From Sinimarinibacterium arenosum (GTDB lineage: Bacteria; Pseudomonadota; Gammaproteobacteria; Nevskiales; Nevskiaceae), in contig NZ_SUKF01000009.1 in the NCBI RefSeq assembly GCF_005047655.1, positions 124,001 through 188,000 on the forward strand: 64,000 bases of DNA, given 5' to 3'. The notes under the pieces were generated by a model. That model did not search any database. It was not told the origin of the DNA and saw nothing but the letters and a program-made list of their open reading frames with translations. Made by a program: the position numbers and the translations under genes. Numbering within the stretch: the stretch's first letter is position 1; each line of letters begins with the position of its first letter. Below are positions 53,324-61,046 of this stretch, piece after piece.

Positions 53324-54163
53324 TTAGGCCGGTTTCAGCGGCGGCAGCACGTAGTCGCGGCTCGCGGTGATGCCATCACGCTGCACCGTGATGCGAATCA
53401 CTTCTTCGAAAAGCTGCTCGGGGAACGGCTTCTCAGTCACCTTGGGTTCACGCTCTCCTTCGGGCTTTAGGACCAGGCCATCACCGTGGTCGTAGTCGAT
53501 GCTGACTTCGACCAGCGTGTACACCTTCTTCGCGACATCGATGTGAGCATCCGGCATCAACTGGCGGATCTGATCCAGGACTGCGAGGCGAGCGCCGTCG
53601 ATACGACCCGCCGCCTCGTAGCTCGATGTGACTGAGCATGCTGAGTGGTTGTAGTAGTCCTCGGACATGTGCGGCTGGTTGATCGCCAGCATCTTCTTGA
53701 AGGTCGGCTTGGTGGCCCGCTTCAGCGCCGATATGTCCTTGAGGGGCTCCCAGAAGTAGCGGCTGATGAGCTTGCTGATCTCGCTCGCCAGGGCTTCGTC
53801 GTCGAGGTAGAGCTGGTTCTCGATCAGCGTACCGTTGTCGAAGGCTCGCGCTTCGTCAGCAGTCAGCCGGGGGCGCAGCTGCTCCACGCGCTGATCGAGC
53901 GGCGTCTTCAGGACCGGGCGCACCTGCTTGCCGACCTGCAGCGCGGCCGTCCAGAGCCAGCGGCGCGTGACGAGGTCTTCCTCGTGCAGAGTCGGGTCAA
54001 TGAACGCCGGCGAGGTCGGCGTCAGCAGCGCGTGCTGGGTTTCAGCGAGTACCGCTGCCACTTCATGGCGTAGTGTCATCGCCTCGGGGGTGGCTGATTC
54101 GAACGGCGACGCAAGGCGTACCGCGCGATGGCGGGAAAGCAAACTTTGGATTGATTGTGCCAT
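53324..54163 (-). CDS. Hypothetical protein, first gene of the minus-strand operon
   Basis: 279 residues from an ATG at 54163. Helical N-terminal half (RHEVAAVLAETQHALLTPTS) and a C-terminal half with strand-forming segments (KKVYTLVEVSIDYDHG, then FEEVIRITVQRDGI). No known motif. A well-formed promoter lies about 68 bp upstream on the same strand. The gene starts an operon of four unknown proteins, two of them membrane-anchored or exported, which suggests an envelope-linked function. Confidence 0.68.
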   Translation of the reverse strand: MAQSIQSLLSRHRAVRLASPFESATPEAMTLRHEVAAVLAETQHALLTPTSPAFIDPTLHEEDLVTRRWLWTAALQVGKQVRPVLKTPLDQRVEQLRPRLTADEARAFDNGTLIENQLYLDDEALASEISKLISRYFWEPLKDISALKRATKPTFKKMLAINQPHMSEDYYNHSACSVTSSYEAAGRIDGARLAVLDQIRQLMPDAHIDVAKKVYTLVEVSIDYDHGDGLVLKPEGEREPKVTEKPFPEQLFEEVIRITVQRDGITASRDYVLPPLKPA

Positions 54164-54230
54164 TTGGGGCTCCTACATTTCAGAGGATTAAACCGAAACC
54201 AGCGCATGGCCAGCTATTCGGCGTTCGACA

Positions 54231-54259
54231 ATTTTACAAGACTACATTGTCACTGTCCA
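54231..54259 (-). promoter_or_regulatory. Sigma-70-type promoter of the minus-strand operon
   Basis: On the minus strand TGGACA (54259-54254), 17 bp, then TAAAAT (54236-54231): five of six bases match at both elements. Transcription would start near 54224, leaving a leader of about 60 nt before the ATG at 54163. Confidence 0.7.
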
Positions 54260-54619
54260 GTGCCGCACGTCGATGGAGCGCTGGCGGCGCAGGCTGTCAT
54301 TCAACCTTCCGCACCCAGAGGGTCTAAGTACAGACGACATCCATCTCGGCTACGGGTACATCAGGCGTCTTAGGTCTGTAAACGGGCTTCCGTGGTCGAC
54401 CGTATTGCTCGGCGACGCGCTGCCCCCAGACACAGAGGACGAACGGATGACGCAGGGGTCCGATGATTTGAAACACTATGGCGCAGCTGCTGTACGCGCC
54501 CGTTGCTCAGCTGGACTACACGCAGGACGACAAACGGGACTTTGTTGCCGTTGCGCCGTTTGTCCCGCACGTAACGTTCGTCCGGGTGCCGCTCCGTGCC
54601 AGTCATAGATTTGGAAGCG
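54260..54619. other. Stretch with no confident gene
   Basis: About 360 bp with several short frames, none with a convincing start, ribosome-binding site or composition. CGGGAC and GTCCCG near 54536 and 54566 form a wide inverted repeat of unclear meaning. No promoter consensus was recognised on the plus strand. Confidence 0.4.
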
Positions 54620-54817
54620 ATGCAGAGAGAAGACGCCGCGTTCGTAGACCGCCAACGCGCGAAGTGCGGCGGATACGACAATCCGGAGGGTGGCTGCAAG
54701 AACTGCGGCCGCGATCGGGTAATGCTCGGGGCCGACGGCAAACACCGCTGCGAGAAATGCGCCTGGTGCCAGGAGGATGGGGTGTACGACCTAGAACTTA
54801 GGTCCTACCTGCGGTGA
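54620..54817 (+). CDS. Small zinc-ribbon-like protein
   Basis: 65 residues from the ATG at 54620 (an in-frame GTG at 54596 is possible). Six Cys in GGCKNCGRDR and RCEKCAWCQ, plus one in KCGGYD, fit a small zinc ribbon of the kind found on plasmids and phages. The N-terminus is charged. No neighbour hints at a function. Confidence 0.5.
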   Translation: MQREDAAFVDRQRAKCGGYDNPEGGCKNCGRDRVMLGADGKHRCEKCAWCQEDGVYDLELRSYLR

Positions 54818-54967
54818 TTGTGCGCTGCGCAATTGGTTCAGTTGGATGACCTTTCAGTGGCGCCCCGGGCGTCGTTGCGCCGGCGATGGAGAACGCCAAC
54901 CGCCCTGATGCTGGTGCTGCAATGGCAGCGGACACATCGCGGGAAAGCCGCACTGACTCTGAGGCGA

Positions 54968-54984
54968 GTTAGTCACTTAGTGAC
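54968..54984. promoter_or_regulatory. GTTAGTCACTTAGTGAC box, site C
   Basis: The most complete copy of the box: GTCACT-T-AGTGAC is a 13-bp perfect palindrome. It lies 70 bp before the frameshifted gene at 55055. Confidence 0.5.
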
Positions 54985-55054
54985 AGCGGCCTATCACGAT
55001 GAAGGATATCGGAACGTAGCCGGGATCCTTCGGTTACCTATTCGAGGACGTGAC

Positions 55055-55251
55055 ATGACCATTTTGGGTTTGAATGCCGAGACACTTGTGGCGCCGCTCA
55101 TGGCGGCATATTTCTCACTCGTGACTGTTCAGACCGTGCGTGATCCCGAGGCGCCCGGGATACTGCGTGCGGTGTACCCCTCCTGGCCGCAATCTTCTAT
55201 GGCCTCACGGCGATCTACGCATTAACCGACTTGGGACTTTTGGCTGGCTGA
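55055..55251 (+). pseudogene. Frameshifted small membrane protein
   Basis: From the ATG at 55055 the frame encodes MTILGLNAETLVAPLMAAYF and continues to PGILRA. One frame over, the next bases read GVPLLAAIFYGLTAIYALTD and stop at 55249-55251, a natural second membrane helix. A single missing G near 55171 (GCG-GTG where GCG-GGT-G would restore the frame) explains both halves. Either a true mutation or a sequencing error in a G run. Confidence 0.6.
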
Positions 55252-55346
55252 GAACCCCGCGCCAATTTTCGTGGCCGAGCGGGGTGCATCTACCGGGGTT
55301 CGGACTGCTTGGGCGCTCCGACCCGCTGCACTGGAGACATACTGAC

Positions 55347-55595
55347 ATGAAAGACAAAGGCCTAATTGAATGGGCGGTGAGCATCTTCCGCCCGGTCGAC
55401 TATCCCTCTGTTGAGTCCATCTGCAAAGACAAGGGCATCGATCTTAGCGGCCTCGCCAGCGAGGTCTCGAAGGTCTATGCGAAGGACGGAAAGGTCAAAG
55501 CCATCGTCCTTGTTCGCGAAAAAACTGGTGCCGCCCTGGTGTCCGCGAAGAACTTCGTCGATGCCATCGGGGCCAACATCGTGATCATCGGGTAG
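55347..55595 (+). CDS. Small protein with an L7/L12 C-terminal-like domain
   Basis: 82 residues from the ATG at 55347 (TGGAG upstream). The last 35 residues (KVKAIVLVREKTGAALVSAK, then NFVDAIG) match the ribosomal L7/L12 C-terminal fold, which binds translation GTPases. A helical N-terminus replaces the ribosomal dimerisation domain. Such orphan domains occur in phages and plasmids and could interact with elongation factors or act as a scaffold. Confidence 0.7.
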   Translation: MKDKGLIEWAVSIFRPVDYPSVESICKDKGIDLSGLASEVSKVYAKDGKVKAIVLVREKTGAALVSAKNFVDAIGANIVIIG

Positions 55596-55740
55596 GGGTT
55601 CCCTGTTGTCAGCGGACAGAAAGCGTGCCTGCGATGCGCCCGCCGCATTTTGGGTCGCTGATGGCCTTGAGAAGCCGGGCCATTCGCTGAGTGTGAACCC
55701 TTCGAAGGTGTGTCGTCGCTAGGAAACTCAAGGTGTCTCC

Positions 55741-55950
55741 ATGCTATCTCCCTTAGCCAAACTCCGAATGTCTATTTCCCCCGTGGCAACTCGACGGATC
55801 TGGGTCGCCGCGTCCACCGGCACCGTGGTGGCGCTCCTATACACGTGGTTATGGGATCGACCTCCGTTGCACGGCTCTATTGTGGGACTTTCTTCCTACA
55901 TAGCCACGCCGAAACACGGACGTTTCGGGCCCGCCGGAGCGGATGCGTAG
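55741..55950 (+). CDS. Small membrane protein
   Basis: 69 residues from the ATG at 55741 (AAGGTG upstream). One membrane helix (IWVAASTGTVVALLYTWLW). The C-terminal third is hydrophilic. It lies just upstream of the TnpB element and may have lost its original 3' end to the insertion. Not recognised. Confidence 0.4.
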   Translation: MLSPLAKLRMSISPVATRRIWVAASTGTVVALLYTWLWDRPPLHGSIVGLSSYIATPKHGRFGPAGADA

Positions 55951-55976
55951 CCGGAACTTCACGGGCTCAGGTTTTG

Positions 55977-57419
55977 AGACAGTGAATCTGTAGGCTGGCA
56001 GCAGAGCGACGCAGCGGAGATTTTCAAGAGATCCATGCCGGACGGTTCCTGCCTTGTGCAACCAACCGATGCCGCGCCACCGAAAGGTGGCGTGGTTCAA
56101 CGCGCATGTCGGCAGCGGTGCTACCCGAAGCGAAGCCAGCGCCAGCTGCTGGCCCGGCACTTTGGTGCGGCCCGCTTCGTATGGAACAGGTGCCTGCGTG
56201 CCCGTAGCGACGCTTACCACGATCCAGAACTGACCGAGATGTTCGGGCGCGGCCTGAGCATCGGCAGCATCGAGCTGTCCCGCTGGCTGACCGAAGTGAA
56301 GCGCGACCCGGAGTTCAGTTGGCTGTCCGAAATCGACAGCGGTGTCATCACCCAGGTGCTGCGCGATCAGGATGCGGCGTTCCGGAACTTCTTCGCGGGG
56401 AGAGCGAAGTACCCGAAGCGACGGAAGCGCGGCGGCTCCGCCGCCGTGCGTTTCGTCTTCGATCATCGCCACGCCGGCAAGGTCAAAGCGTGGGACGCCG
56501 GAACCCTGGTGCTGCCGCTGCTGGGACCGATCAAGGTCGTCTGGTCCCGACGCCCGAGCGTGATGCCCAAGCTGGTTACGGTGTCGATCGACAGCGCCGG
56601 ACGCTTTCACGTCAGCATGGCCGTCAGCGAAACACTCCCGACTGCAGCACCGGCCTCAGCCGGTGCCATCGGCGTCGATGTCGGCGTCAAGGACCTCGCC
56701 ATTCTCAGCAACGGCGAGAAGATCGAAAACCCGGCGCACCTGCGCCGCAAGACGCGGCACCTCAAACGATTGCAACGCGGCCTGAGCCGCAAGACCAAAG
56801 GCAGTGGGCGCTACCGCGCCCACCGCCGTCGGGTCGGGCGGCTTCAAGCGAAGATCGCCGATTGCCGGCGTGATGCGCAGCATCAGGCGTCCCGCCGCAT
56901 CGTTGATGCGGCTCAGATCATCTGCATCGAGACGCTGAACGTGAAAGGCATGGTGAAGAATCACCGACTCGCCAAGTCGATCAGCGATGCCGGCGTTTCG
57001 GAACTTCACCGCCAGATCATCTACAAAGCCGATTGGTCCGGCCGCAGCGTCAGCCGGATCAGTCAGTGGTTTCCCAGCAGCAAGACCTGCAGCGCCTGCG
57101 GCGCTGTGAATGATGCCTTGCAGCTGAAGGATCGCAGCTGGACCTGCAGCAGCTGCAGCACGACTCATGATCGCGACATCAACGCCGCGAACAACATCCT
57201 TGCCGAGGGACTGCGAACACTCGCAGAAATCGGCGTAGGGCAAGGAGTGCCCGAACTGATGCGCGTGGAGGGTGATACCCACCGAAGGACAGCGGCGAAA
57301 GCCGCGGTACCAACGGCATCCGTCGAAACGCGAACCGTGTCAGCCCCAGACTCACCGTGTGAGCCAGCTCCAGTCATAGGCGTTGCGAACACATGGATCA
57401 GCGAGGCTGGGGATTAGGC
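55977..57419 (+). mobile_element. TnpB-only IS200/IS605-family element (ends approximate)
   Basis: A tnpB gene without a tnpA transposase, of the IS1341 type. It is flanked by a small truncated-looking gene on the left and the M41 peptidase gene on the right. The exact ends were not determined: no target or terminal hairpin could be assigned with certainty. The guide RNA of such elements overlaps the 3' end of tnpB, here expected around 57240-57419. Confidence 0.55.
56092..57417 (+). CDS. tnpB: TnpB RNA-guided endonuclease
   Basis: 441 residues from a GTG at 56092 (AAAGGTGG upstream); an in-frame ATG at 56035 adds residues atypical for the family, which begins with a short strand and then YPKRSQRQLLARHFGAARFV. 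The RuvC-like active site is complete: Asp196 in GVDVGVKDLA, Glu280 in CIETLNVKGM and Asp362 in HDRDINAANN. A zinc-binding CSAC...CSSC finger precedes the last Asp. TnpB cleaves DNA guided by an omega RNA and favours retention of the element. It looks active. The C-terminal tail of about 70 residues is probably where guide-RNA sequence overlaps the gene. Confidence 0.92.
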   Translation: MVQRACRQRCYPKRSQRQLLARHFGAARFVWNRCLRARSDAYHDPELTEMFGRGLSIGSIELSRWLTEVKRDPEFSWLSEIDSGVITQVLRDQDAAFRNFFAGRAKYPKRRKRGGSAAVRFVFDHRHAGKVKAWDAGTLVLPLLGPIKVVWSRRPSVMPKLVTVSIDSAGRFHVSMAVSETLPTAAPASAGAIGVDVGVKDLAILSNGEKIENPAHLRRKTRHLKRLQRGLSRKTKGSGRYRAHRRRVGRLQAKIADCRRDAQHQASRRIVDAAQIICIETLNVKGMVKNHRLAKSISDAGVSELHRQIIYKADWSGRSVSRISQWFPSSKTCSACGAVNDALQLKDRSWTCSSCSTTHDRDINAANNILAEGLRTLAEIGVGQGVPELMRVEGDTHRRTAAKAAVPTASVETRTVSAPDSPCEPAPVIGVANTWISEAGD

Positions 57420-58520
57420 ATGGATTCCGATGAGTGGATGTTGGCTCCCGCGTCTGCGCGCCTCGCGCGACGGCAGTATCTAAAGGCGTTGCTCCGTCAT
57501 CACTGGATGACCGCAGCATCGTGGGGAATCTATCTGTCGATGGCAGCGCTTTACTTCGCTTTCCGCATGGAGCCTTCGGAAGTCCCCGTCAAAAAGGTGC
57601 TTGCGCTTGTGCAGGTACTGGGTTCATTTGTGCTGCTCCTCGTGCCGGTCGCAGTCTACATGCTCAGCTCGGTCCCGTTAGATGCCGGGCCCGGCATCGC
57701 CGGTCTCGCCTTTCGATGCCTCAAGCTTTTCGGGTTCTATTCGCTGGCACTGTGGCTGATTGGGTATATCGGTGACGAGCTGTACACCTGGGTGCTCTCG
57801 CACCCTGTGGATGCTGCGGTAATCGCTGTCAGCCTAGCAATCGTCTGGATGATTGCTCACTTCAGCGGTGCGTTCCCAACTAGCGCAGAGAGTAGCGCCC
57901 GCATCTCGGGATTTGTGACGGCAGGGCCCGTTGAGACGCCGACAGAAAGAGACATCCAGTATGCGGCAGCGCATGAGGCCGGGCACGCGCTGGTCTACGC
58001 CGCGCTCGGAAGGCTGCCCTCGGACGTGATGGTGGTCCTGCATGCTCGCTCTGACGCAGGCGGTGTCCTCGGCTGTGTCAGCGCCATCCGTGACACGCAC
58101 CAACTGACCGAGAAAGCGTTTGCCGAGTGGTACATGCTTGTCTTCCTTGCTGGCCAGCTTGGCGAATCCGTCCTCCGCGGCGAGTCGACGTTGGGCGGCT
58201 CCAGCGATCATCAACGCTGGCTTGAGGTGGCGCGCATCTATCTTTCCAACCACTACCGCGGTGTCTACTACGTCGCGCCGCAAAGCATGTTCGAACAGGC
58301 CCAGAATGATGCGAAGCTCGAGTCGCTGAAGGTCGAGCAAGTTGCCGCGCTTCGTAAGTTCTTCGATTTGAATTACGAGGTGTTCAAGCAGCTTGCTGAC
58401 AGGCTACTTGAGGCCCGGCTGATGGGGCGCGAGCAGCTGATTCCGTTCCTGAGGCGCGTTCAGCTCCCCCCGGGGTTTCCTCTCCCGTTGGGCCCGTTCA
58501 AGACGTTCGAGGCTGAGTGA
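57420..58520 (+). CDS. FtsH-like M41 peptidase lacking the AAA domain
   Basis: 366 residues from the ATG at 57420 (GGGGATTAGG upstream; an ATG at 57393 overlaps tnpB). Several membrane helices (about 36-55, 65-85, 96-115 and 125-145) are followed by a peptidase domain with HEAGH (His185, Glu186, His189) and a downstream Asp263 in GGSSDHQRW. The spacing of 78 residues from the first His to the Asp equals that of E. coli FtsH. FtsH normally couples this domain to an AAA unfoldase, absent here, so substrates must be unfolded or recruited another way. The gene lies immediately after the TnpB element. Confidence 0.83.
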   Translation: MDSDEWMLAPASARLARRQYLKALLRHHWMTAASWGIYLSMAALYFAFRMEPSEVPVKKVLALVQVLGSFVLLLVPVAVYMLSSVPLDAGPGIAGLAFRCLKLFGFYSLALWLIGYIGDELYTWVLSHPVDAAVIAVSLAIVWMIAHFSGAFPTSAESSARISGFVTAGPVETPTERDIQYAAAHEAGHALVYAALGRLPSDVMVVLHARSDAGGVLGCVSAIRDTHQLTEKAFAEWYMLVFLAGQLGESVLRGESTLGGSSDHQRWLEVARIYLSNHYRGVYYVAPQSMFEQAQNDAKLESLKVEQVAALRKFFDLNYEVFKQLADRLLEARLMGREQLIPFLRRVQLPPGFPLPLGPFKTFEAE

Positions 58521-58573
58521 TTCGATCCGTTTGAACCTCCTGACGGCGCAGTCGGCAGCGCGCCATCCCTGCC

Positions 58574-58837
58574 TCAGCGGTTCTGATTTCGACGTGGCTC
58601 AATGTCCTTGAGCAGATCCGGCAAATCCAAGGTTCGCACGCCCAACGCATCCAGGATCGCCAGGAACAAACCGGCATCCATCTGCCCGCGGGCGAACTTG
58701 GATTTCAGGTTGTTGCCTGATTGCTGAATTCCGCAGGCCTTGAGCCGCTCAGAGAGCTCCCCAAATGTCGCGCCGGCGCGCGCCTTCTCCGCCCTGAGCG
58801 TTGACGCAACCAACTCGCGATGTTGCTTCGACCCCAC
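58574..58837 (-). CDS. DUF6471-like small regulator
   Basis: 87 residues from a GTG at 58837 (CAGGAG upstream). The pattern ELVASTLRAEKARAGATFGE to LKACGIQQSGNNLKSKFARG resembles DUF6471 proteins, a family of small helix-turn-helix-like proteins common in Proteobacteria. Convergent with the M41 gene and divergent from the coiled-coil gene at 59018, with a shared regulatory region. Role probably regulatory (inference). Confidence 0.7.
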   Translation of the reverse strand: MGSKQHRELVASTLRAEKARAGATFGELSERLKACGIQQSGNNLKSKFARGQMDAGLFLAILDALGVRTLDLPDLLKDIEPRRNQNR

Positions 58838-58888
58838 GGAGCGCTCCTGATGCTTTGGTCGCTCTATTGTTACTACCGTCGCACATAG

Positions 58889-58917
58889 TTGACAAGCGCC
58901 GCCCCCATTTATATCGT
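58889..58917 (+). promoter_or_regulatory. Sigma-70-type promoter
   Basis: Perfect TTGACA (58889-58894), 17 bp, then TATCGT (58912-58917). It drives the 59018 gene and probably the yqiJ-yqiK run. Confidence 0.65.
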
Positions 58918-58930
58918 GGCGTCACACATA

Positions 58931-58946
58931 CGCGACTTTCGTCGCG
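58931..58946. promoter_or_regulatory. Palindrome downstream of the promoter
   Basis: CGCGAC-tttc-GTCGCG, perfect 6-bp arms, just after the expected start of transcription. It shares GCGAC/GTCGC half-sites with the cluster at 48036. Candidate operator. Confidence 0.4.
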
Positions 58947-58978
58947 CATGCGTGCCTTCTCTGGCGCCGACACCCAAG

Positions 58979-58990
58979 GCGTCTATAGGC
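58979..58990 (+). promoter_or_regulatory. GCGTCTATAGGC element
   Basis: A variant of the dispersed element, 28 bp before the ATG at 59018. Confidence 0.35.
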
Positions 58991-59017
58991 AAACCGTACT
59001 CACTGGGAGAGGCGTTG

Positions 59018-60184
59018 ATGACAAACCAAGCCGTAGTTGCAGCACCGATGAAGTACCTGGATCGCGCCGTTGGCGCGCTGCGCAACCTGGGCCTTCCTGC
59101 GCCGCAGGAGGCGCATGTGCCCGCAGTCGCGTTGATCTCCAAGCTGGCGACGGTGGATGAGGCGCGGGTGGTGTCCATCGCGCGGGTGCTTCAGCACTCG
59201 AGTCACTTCAACGCGCTGATGCGCGACAAGATCACTTCGGCGAAGGTGTCAGATCGTTACACCGTGATCGTCCAGTCCTTCGACAGCATCCGCGAAGATG
59301 CGAAACGGATGGTCGATCAGCTGGCCGACGGCAAGATCGACTTCAAGGAGAAGACTCAAAACCTGTGGATGTCGGTAACGCGTGGAGACATCCCCTCGCG
59401 GTTTGCCAAGATCAAAGACACCTACCTCGAGGTCGCGCGCGACTCGGGACAGCAGATCGAAGTCGAGCAGGCGATGCTGAACATGTACGCCGACTTCCGC
59501 CTGGCCATGAAGGAGGGCGAGATCCAGGCGCACGAACTGCTCACTCTCCAGGAAGGCCACCTCAACGGCGCCAAGGCGGCGCTCGAACTGGCGCAAGCGG
59601 CGGTGTCCGCCGGCGACCCAACGGACGGCGCCGGCTATGGGCGACTGGTCATGGCGCGCGACGAGGCGCTGCGCGCGCTGCAGGACCAGGATCAGCTCTA
59701 CCAGATCGCCAAGGACCTGGCCGAAAGCCTGCAGGTGGCCTACTCCACGTCCGAGGTCGTGATGGCGCGCCTGAACCAGTCCCACGAGATCAAAAAGCGT
59801 GTGTATGCGCGTTCCGTGACGTTCTTCTCGACCAATGAAACGGTGTTTACGGCACTCAACGCCGAGTTCACCGCACAGATGGGCCTGCACGAGTCAACCG
59901 GGACGCTCGATGCAATGACTGACGGCGTCAGCAAGGGTCTGGAGTCGATCGCCGACGTCGGCGACGACTTGCTCAAGAAGGGACTGAAAGCCGGATACGG
60001 CGCCACGATCCGCGCGGACTCGGTCAAGAAACTGGTCGACGCCGTTGTCACGTTCCAGGAGACGTCGCTGCGCGAGATCGAGGACCTGCGCAAGCAGGCC
60101 ACGGCCGACGCCAACGAGATCTCCTCGTATGTCGAGGACGGCAAAAAGCGCTTCGCCGCGCTGATGCAGCCGACGGCGCAGTAG
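59018..60184 (+). CDS. Coiled-coil protein of the YqiJ-YqiK cluster
   Basis: 388 residues from the ATG at 59018 (GGGAGAGG upstream). Almost entirely alpha-helical with long heptad stretches (MYADFRLAMKEGEIQAHELL, RDEALRALQDQDQLYQIAKD, ETSLREIEDLRKQATADANE). No signal peptide or membrane helix. The C-terminal third recalls TelA-type toxic-anion resistance proteins, but this was not confirmed. Its neighbours YqiJ, YqiK and a DUF6384-like protein point to a membrane-organisation cluster in which it could be a PspA-like or scaffold component. Confidence 0.7.
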   Translation: MTNQAVVAAPMKYLDRAVGALRNLGLPAPQEAHVPAVALISKLATVDEARVVSIARVLQHSSHFNALMRDKITSAKVSDRYTVIVQSFDSIREDAKRMVDQLADGKIDFKEKTQNLWMSVTRGDIPSRFAKIKDTYLEVARDSGQQIEVEQAMLNMYADFRLAMKEGEIQAHELLTLQEGHLNGAKAALELAQAAVSAGDPTDGAGYGRLVMARDEALRALQDQDQLYQIAKDLAESLQVAYSTSEVVMARLNQSHEIKKRVYARSVTFFSTNETVFTALNAEFTAQMGLHESTGTLDAMTDGVSKGLESIADVGDDLLKKGLKAGYGATIRADSVKKLVDAVVTFQETSLREIEDLRKQATADANEISSYVEDGKKRFAALMQPTAQ

Positions 60185-60246
60185 TCGCCGCTGCACTCAA
60201 TGACTCGGCGCATCGACGCAGCGCGAGCAACGACGGAGCGGACGAG

Positions 60247-60263
60247 GTTAGTCACTTGGTGAC
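60247..60263. promoter_or_regulatory. GTTAGTCACTTGGTGAC box, site D
   Basis: One base from the perfect palindrome form at 54968. It lies 53 bp before the yqiJ GTG; CGTATCTAGG follows 12 bp later. Confidence 0.45.
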
Positions 60264-60299
60264 GTGCGCGTTCTCCGTATCTAGGCAAAGGAGCGAATC

Positions 60300-61043
60300 G
60301 TGGACCTACTGGCATTTCTTACGAGCGACGGCAACCTGCCGTTCCTGGTCAGCAGCGTTTTCTTGGTGATGCTGCTGGTCCTGGAGATCATTGGGGTGCT
60401 GTTTGCTGGCTTCGGCTTGTCCAGCATCGGAGAGGCCTTCGGCATGGACCACGACATTGACGTCGATGGCGGAGCCGGCGTCGGCGGGCTCGCTGCAGAT
60501 GCGCTGGGCTATATGCACTGGGGGCGTGTGCCTTTGATCGTACTGCTCGCCAGCCTCACCGGTTTGTTCGCGCTGGCCGGGTACGGCGTGCAGTCGATTT
60601 CCCAGTCGCTCCTGGGTTTCCAGCTTCCGTCCTGGCTGGCAAGCATTCCGGCCCTGGTCGGCGGTGTGGTGGGGACGCATTACGTTGCTAAGCCGATTGC
60701 CCGCCTAATGCCTCGCGACACCGGCGATGCGGTTCGCGATCGTGACCTGTTCGGCTTGGTGGGGCGCGTCAAGCTTGGCCCCGTTCGCCACGATCGTCCC
60801 GGCGAGGCGCTGGTGCGTGACATCAAAGGACGTGAGCACTTTATCCGCATCACTGCTCCACACGCGGGTGCCGTGTTGCCCCTCGACGCCGAGATCGTCG
60901 TCACCGGGCGTGCCGGTCCGTTCTACGTCGCTCAGCTTGCCAGTGCGCCTGAGCTTAGCGGTTCCTCATTTAGCCCTGTTCAGGAGGCCCCTCAGGTGGG
61001 CGCGGAGCAGGGTGCGGTCGACAACCTTCACAAGGAGAAGTAA
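60300..61043 (+). CDS. yqiJ: YqiJ-like inner-membrane OB-fold protein
   Basis: 247 residues from a GTG at 60300 (AAAGGAG upstream). N-terminal membrane helices (about 12-40, 78-100 and 115-135) are followed by a cytoplasmic OB-fold-like NfeD-type domain (DLFGLVGRVKLGPVRHDRPG, then EIVVTGRAGPFYVAQL). YqiJ-family proteins are encoded beside YqiK flotillins and are thought to act with them, as NfeD does with SPFH proteins. Three bases separate it from yqiK. Confidence 0.85.
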   Translation: MDLLAFLTSDGNLPFLVSSVFLVMLLVLEIIGVLFAGFGLSSIGEAFGMDHDIDVDGGAGVGGLAADALGYMHWGRVPLIVLLASLTGLFALAGYGVQSISQSLLGFQLPSWLASIPALVGGVVGTHYVAKPIARLMPRDTGDAVRDRDLFGLVGRVKLGPVRHDRPGEALVRDIKGREHFIRITAPHAGAVLPLDAEIVVTGRAGPFYVAQLASAPELSGSSFSPVQEAPQVGAEQGAVDNLHKEK

Positions 61044-61046
61044 GCA

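Noticed and set aside
56035-56091. An earlier ATG start for TnpB at 56035
   Set aside because: The extra residues are unlike TnpB N-termini and the GTG at 56092 has a better ribosome-binding site.
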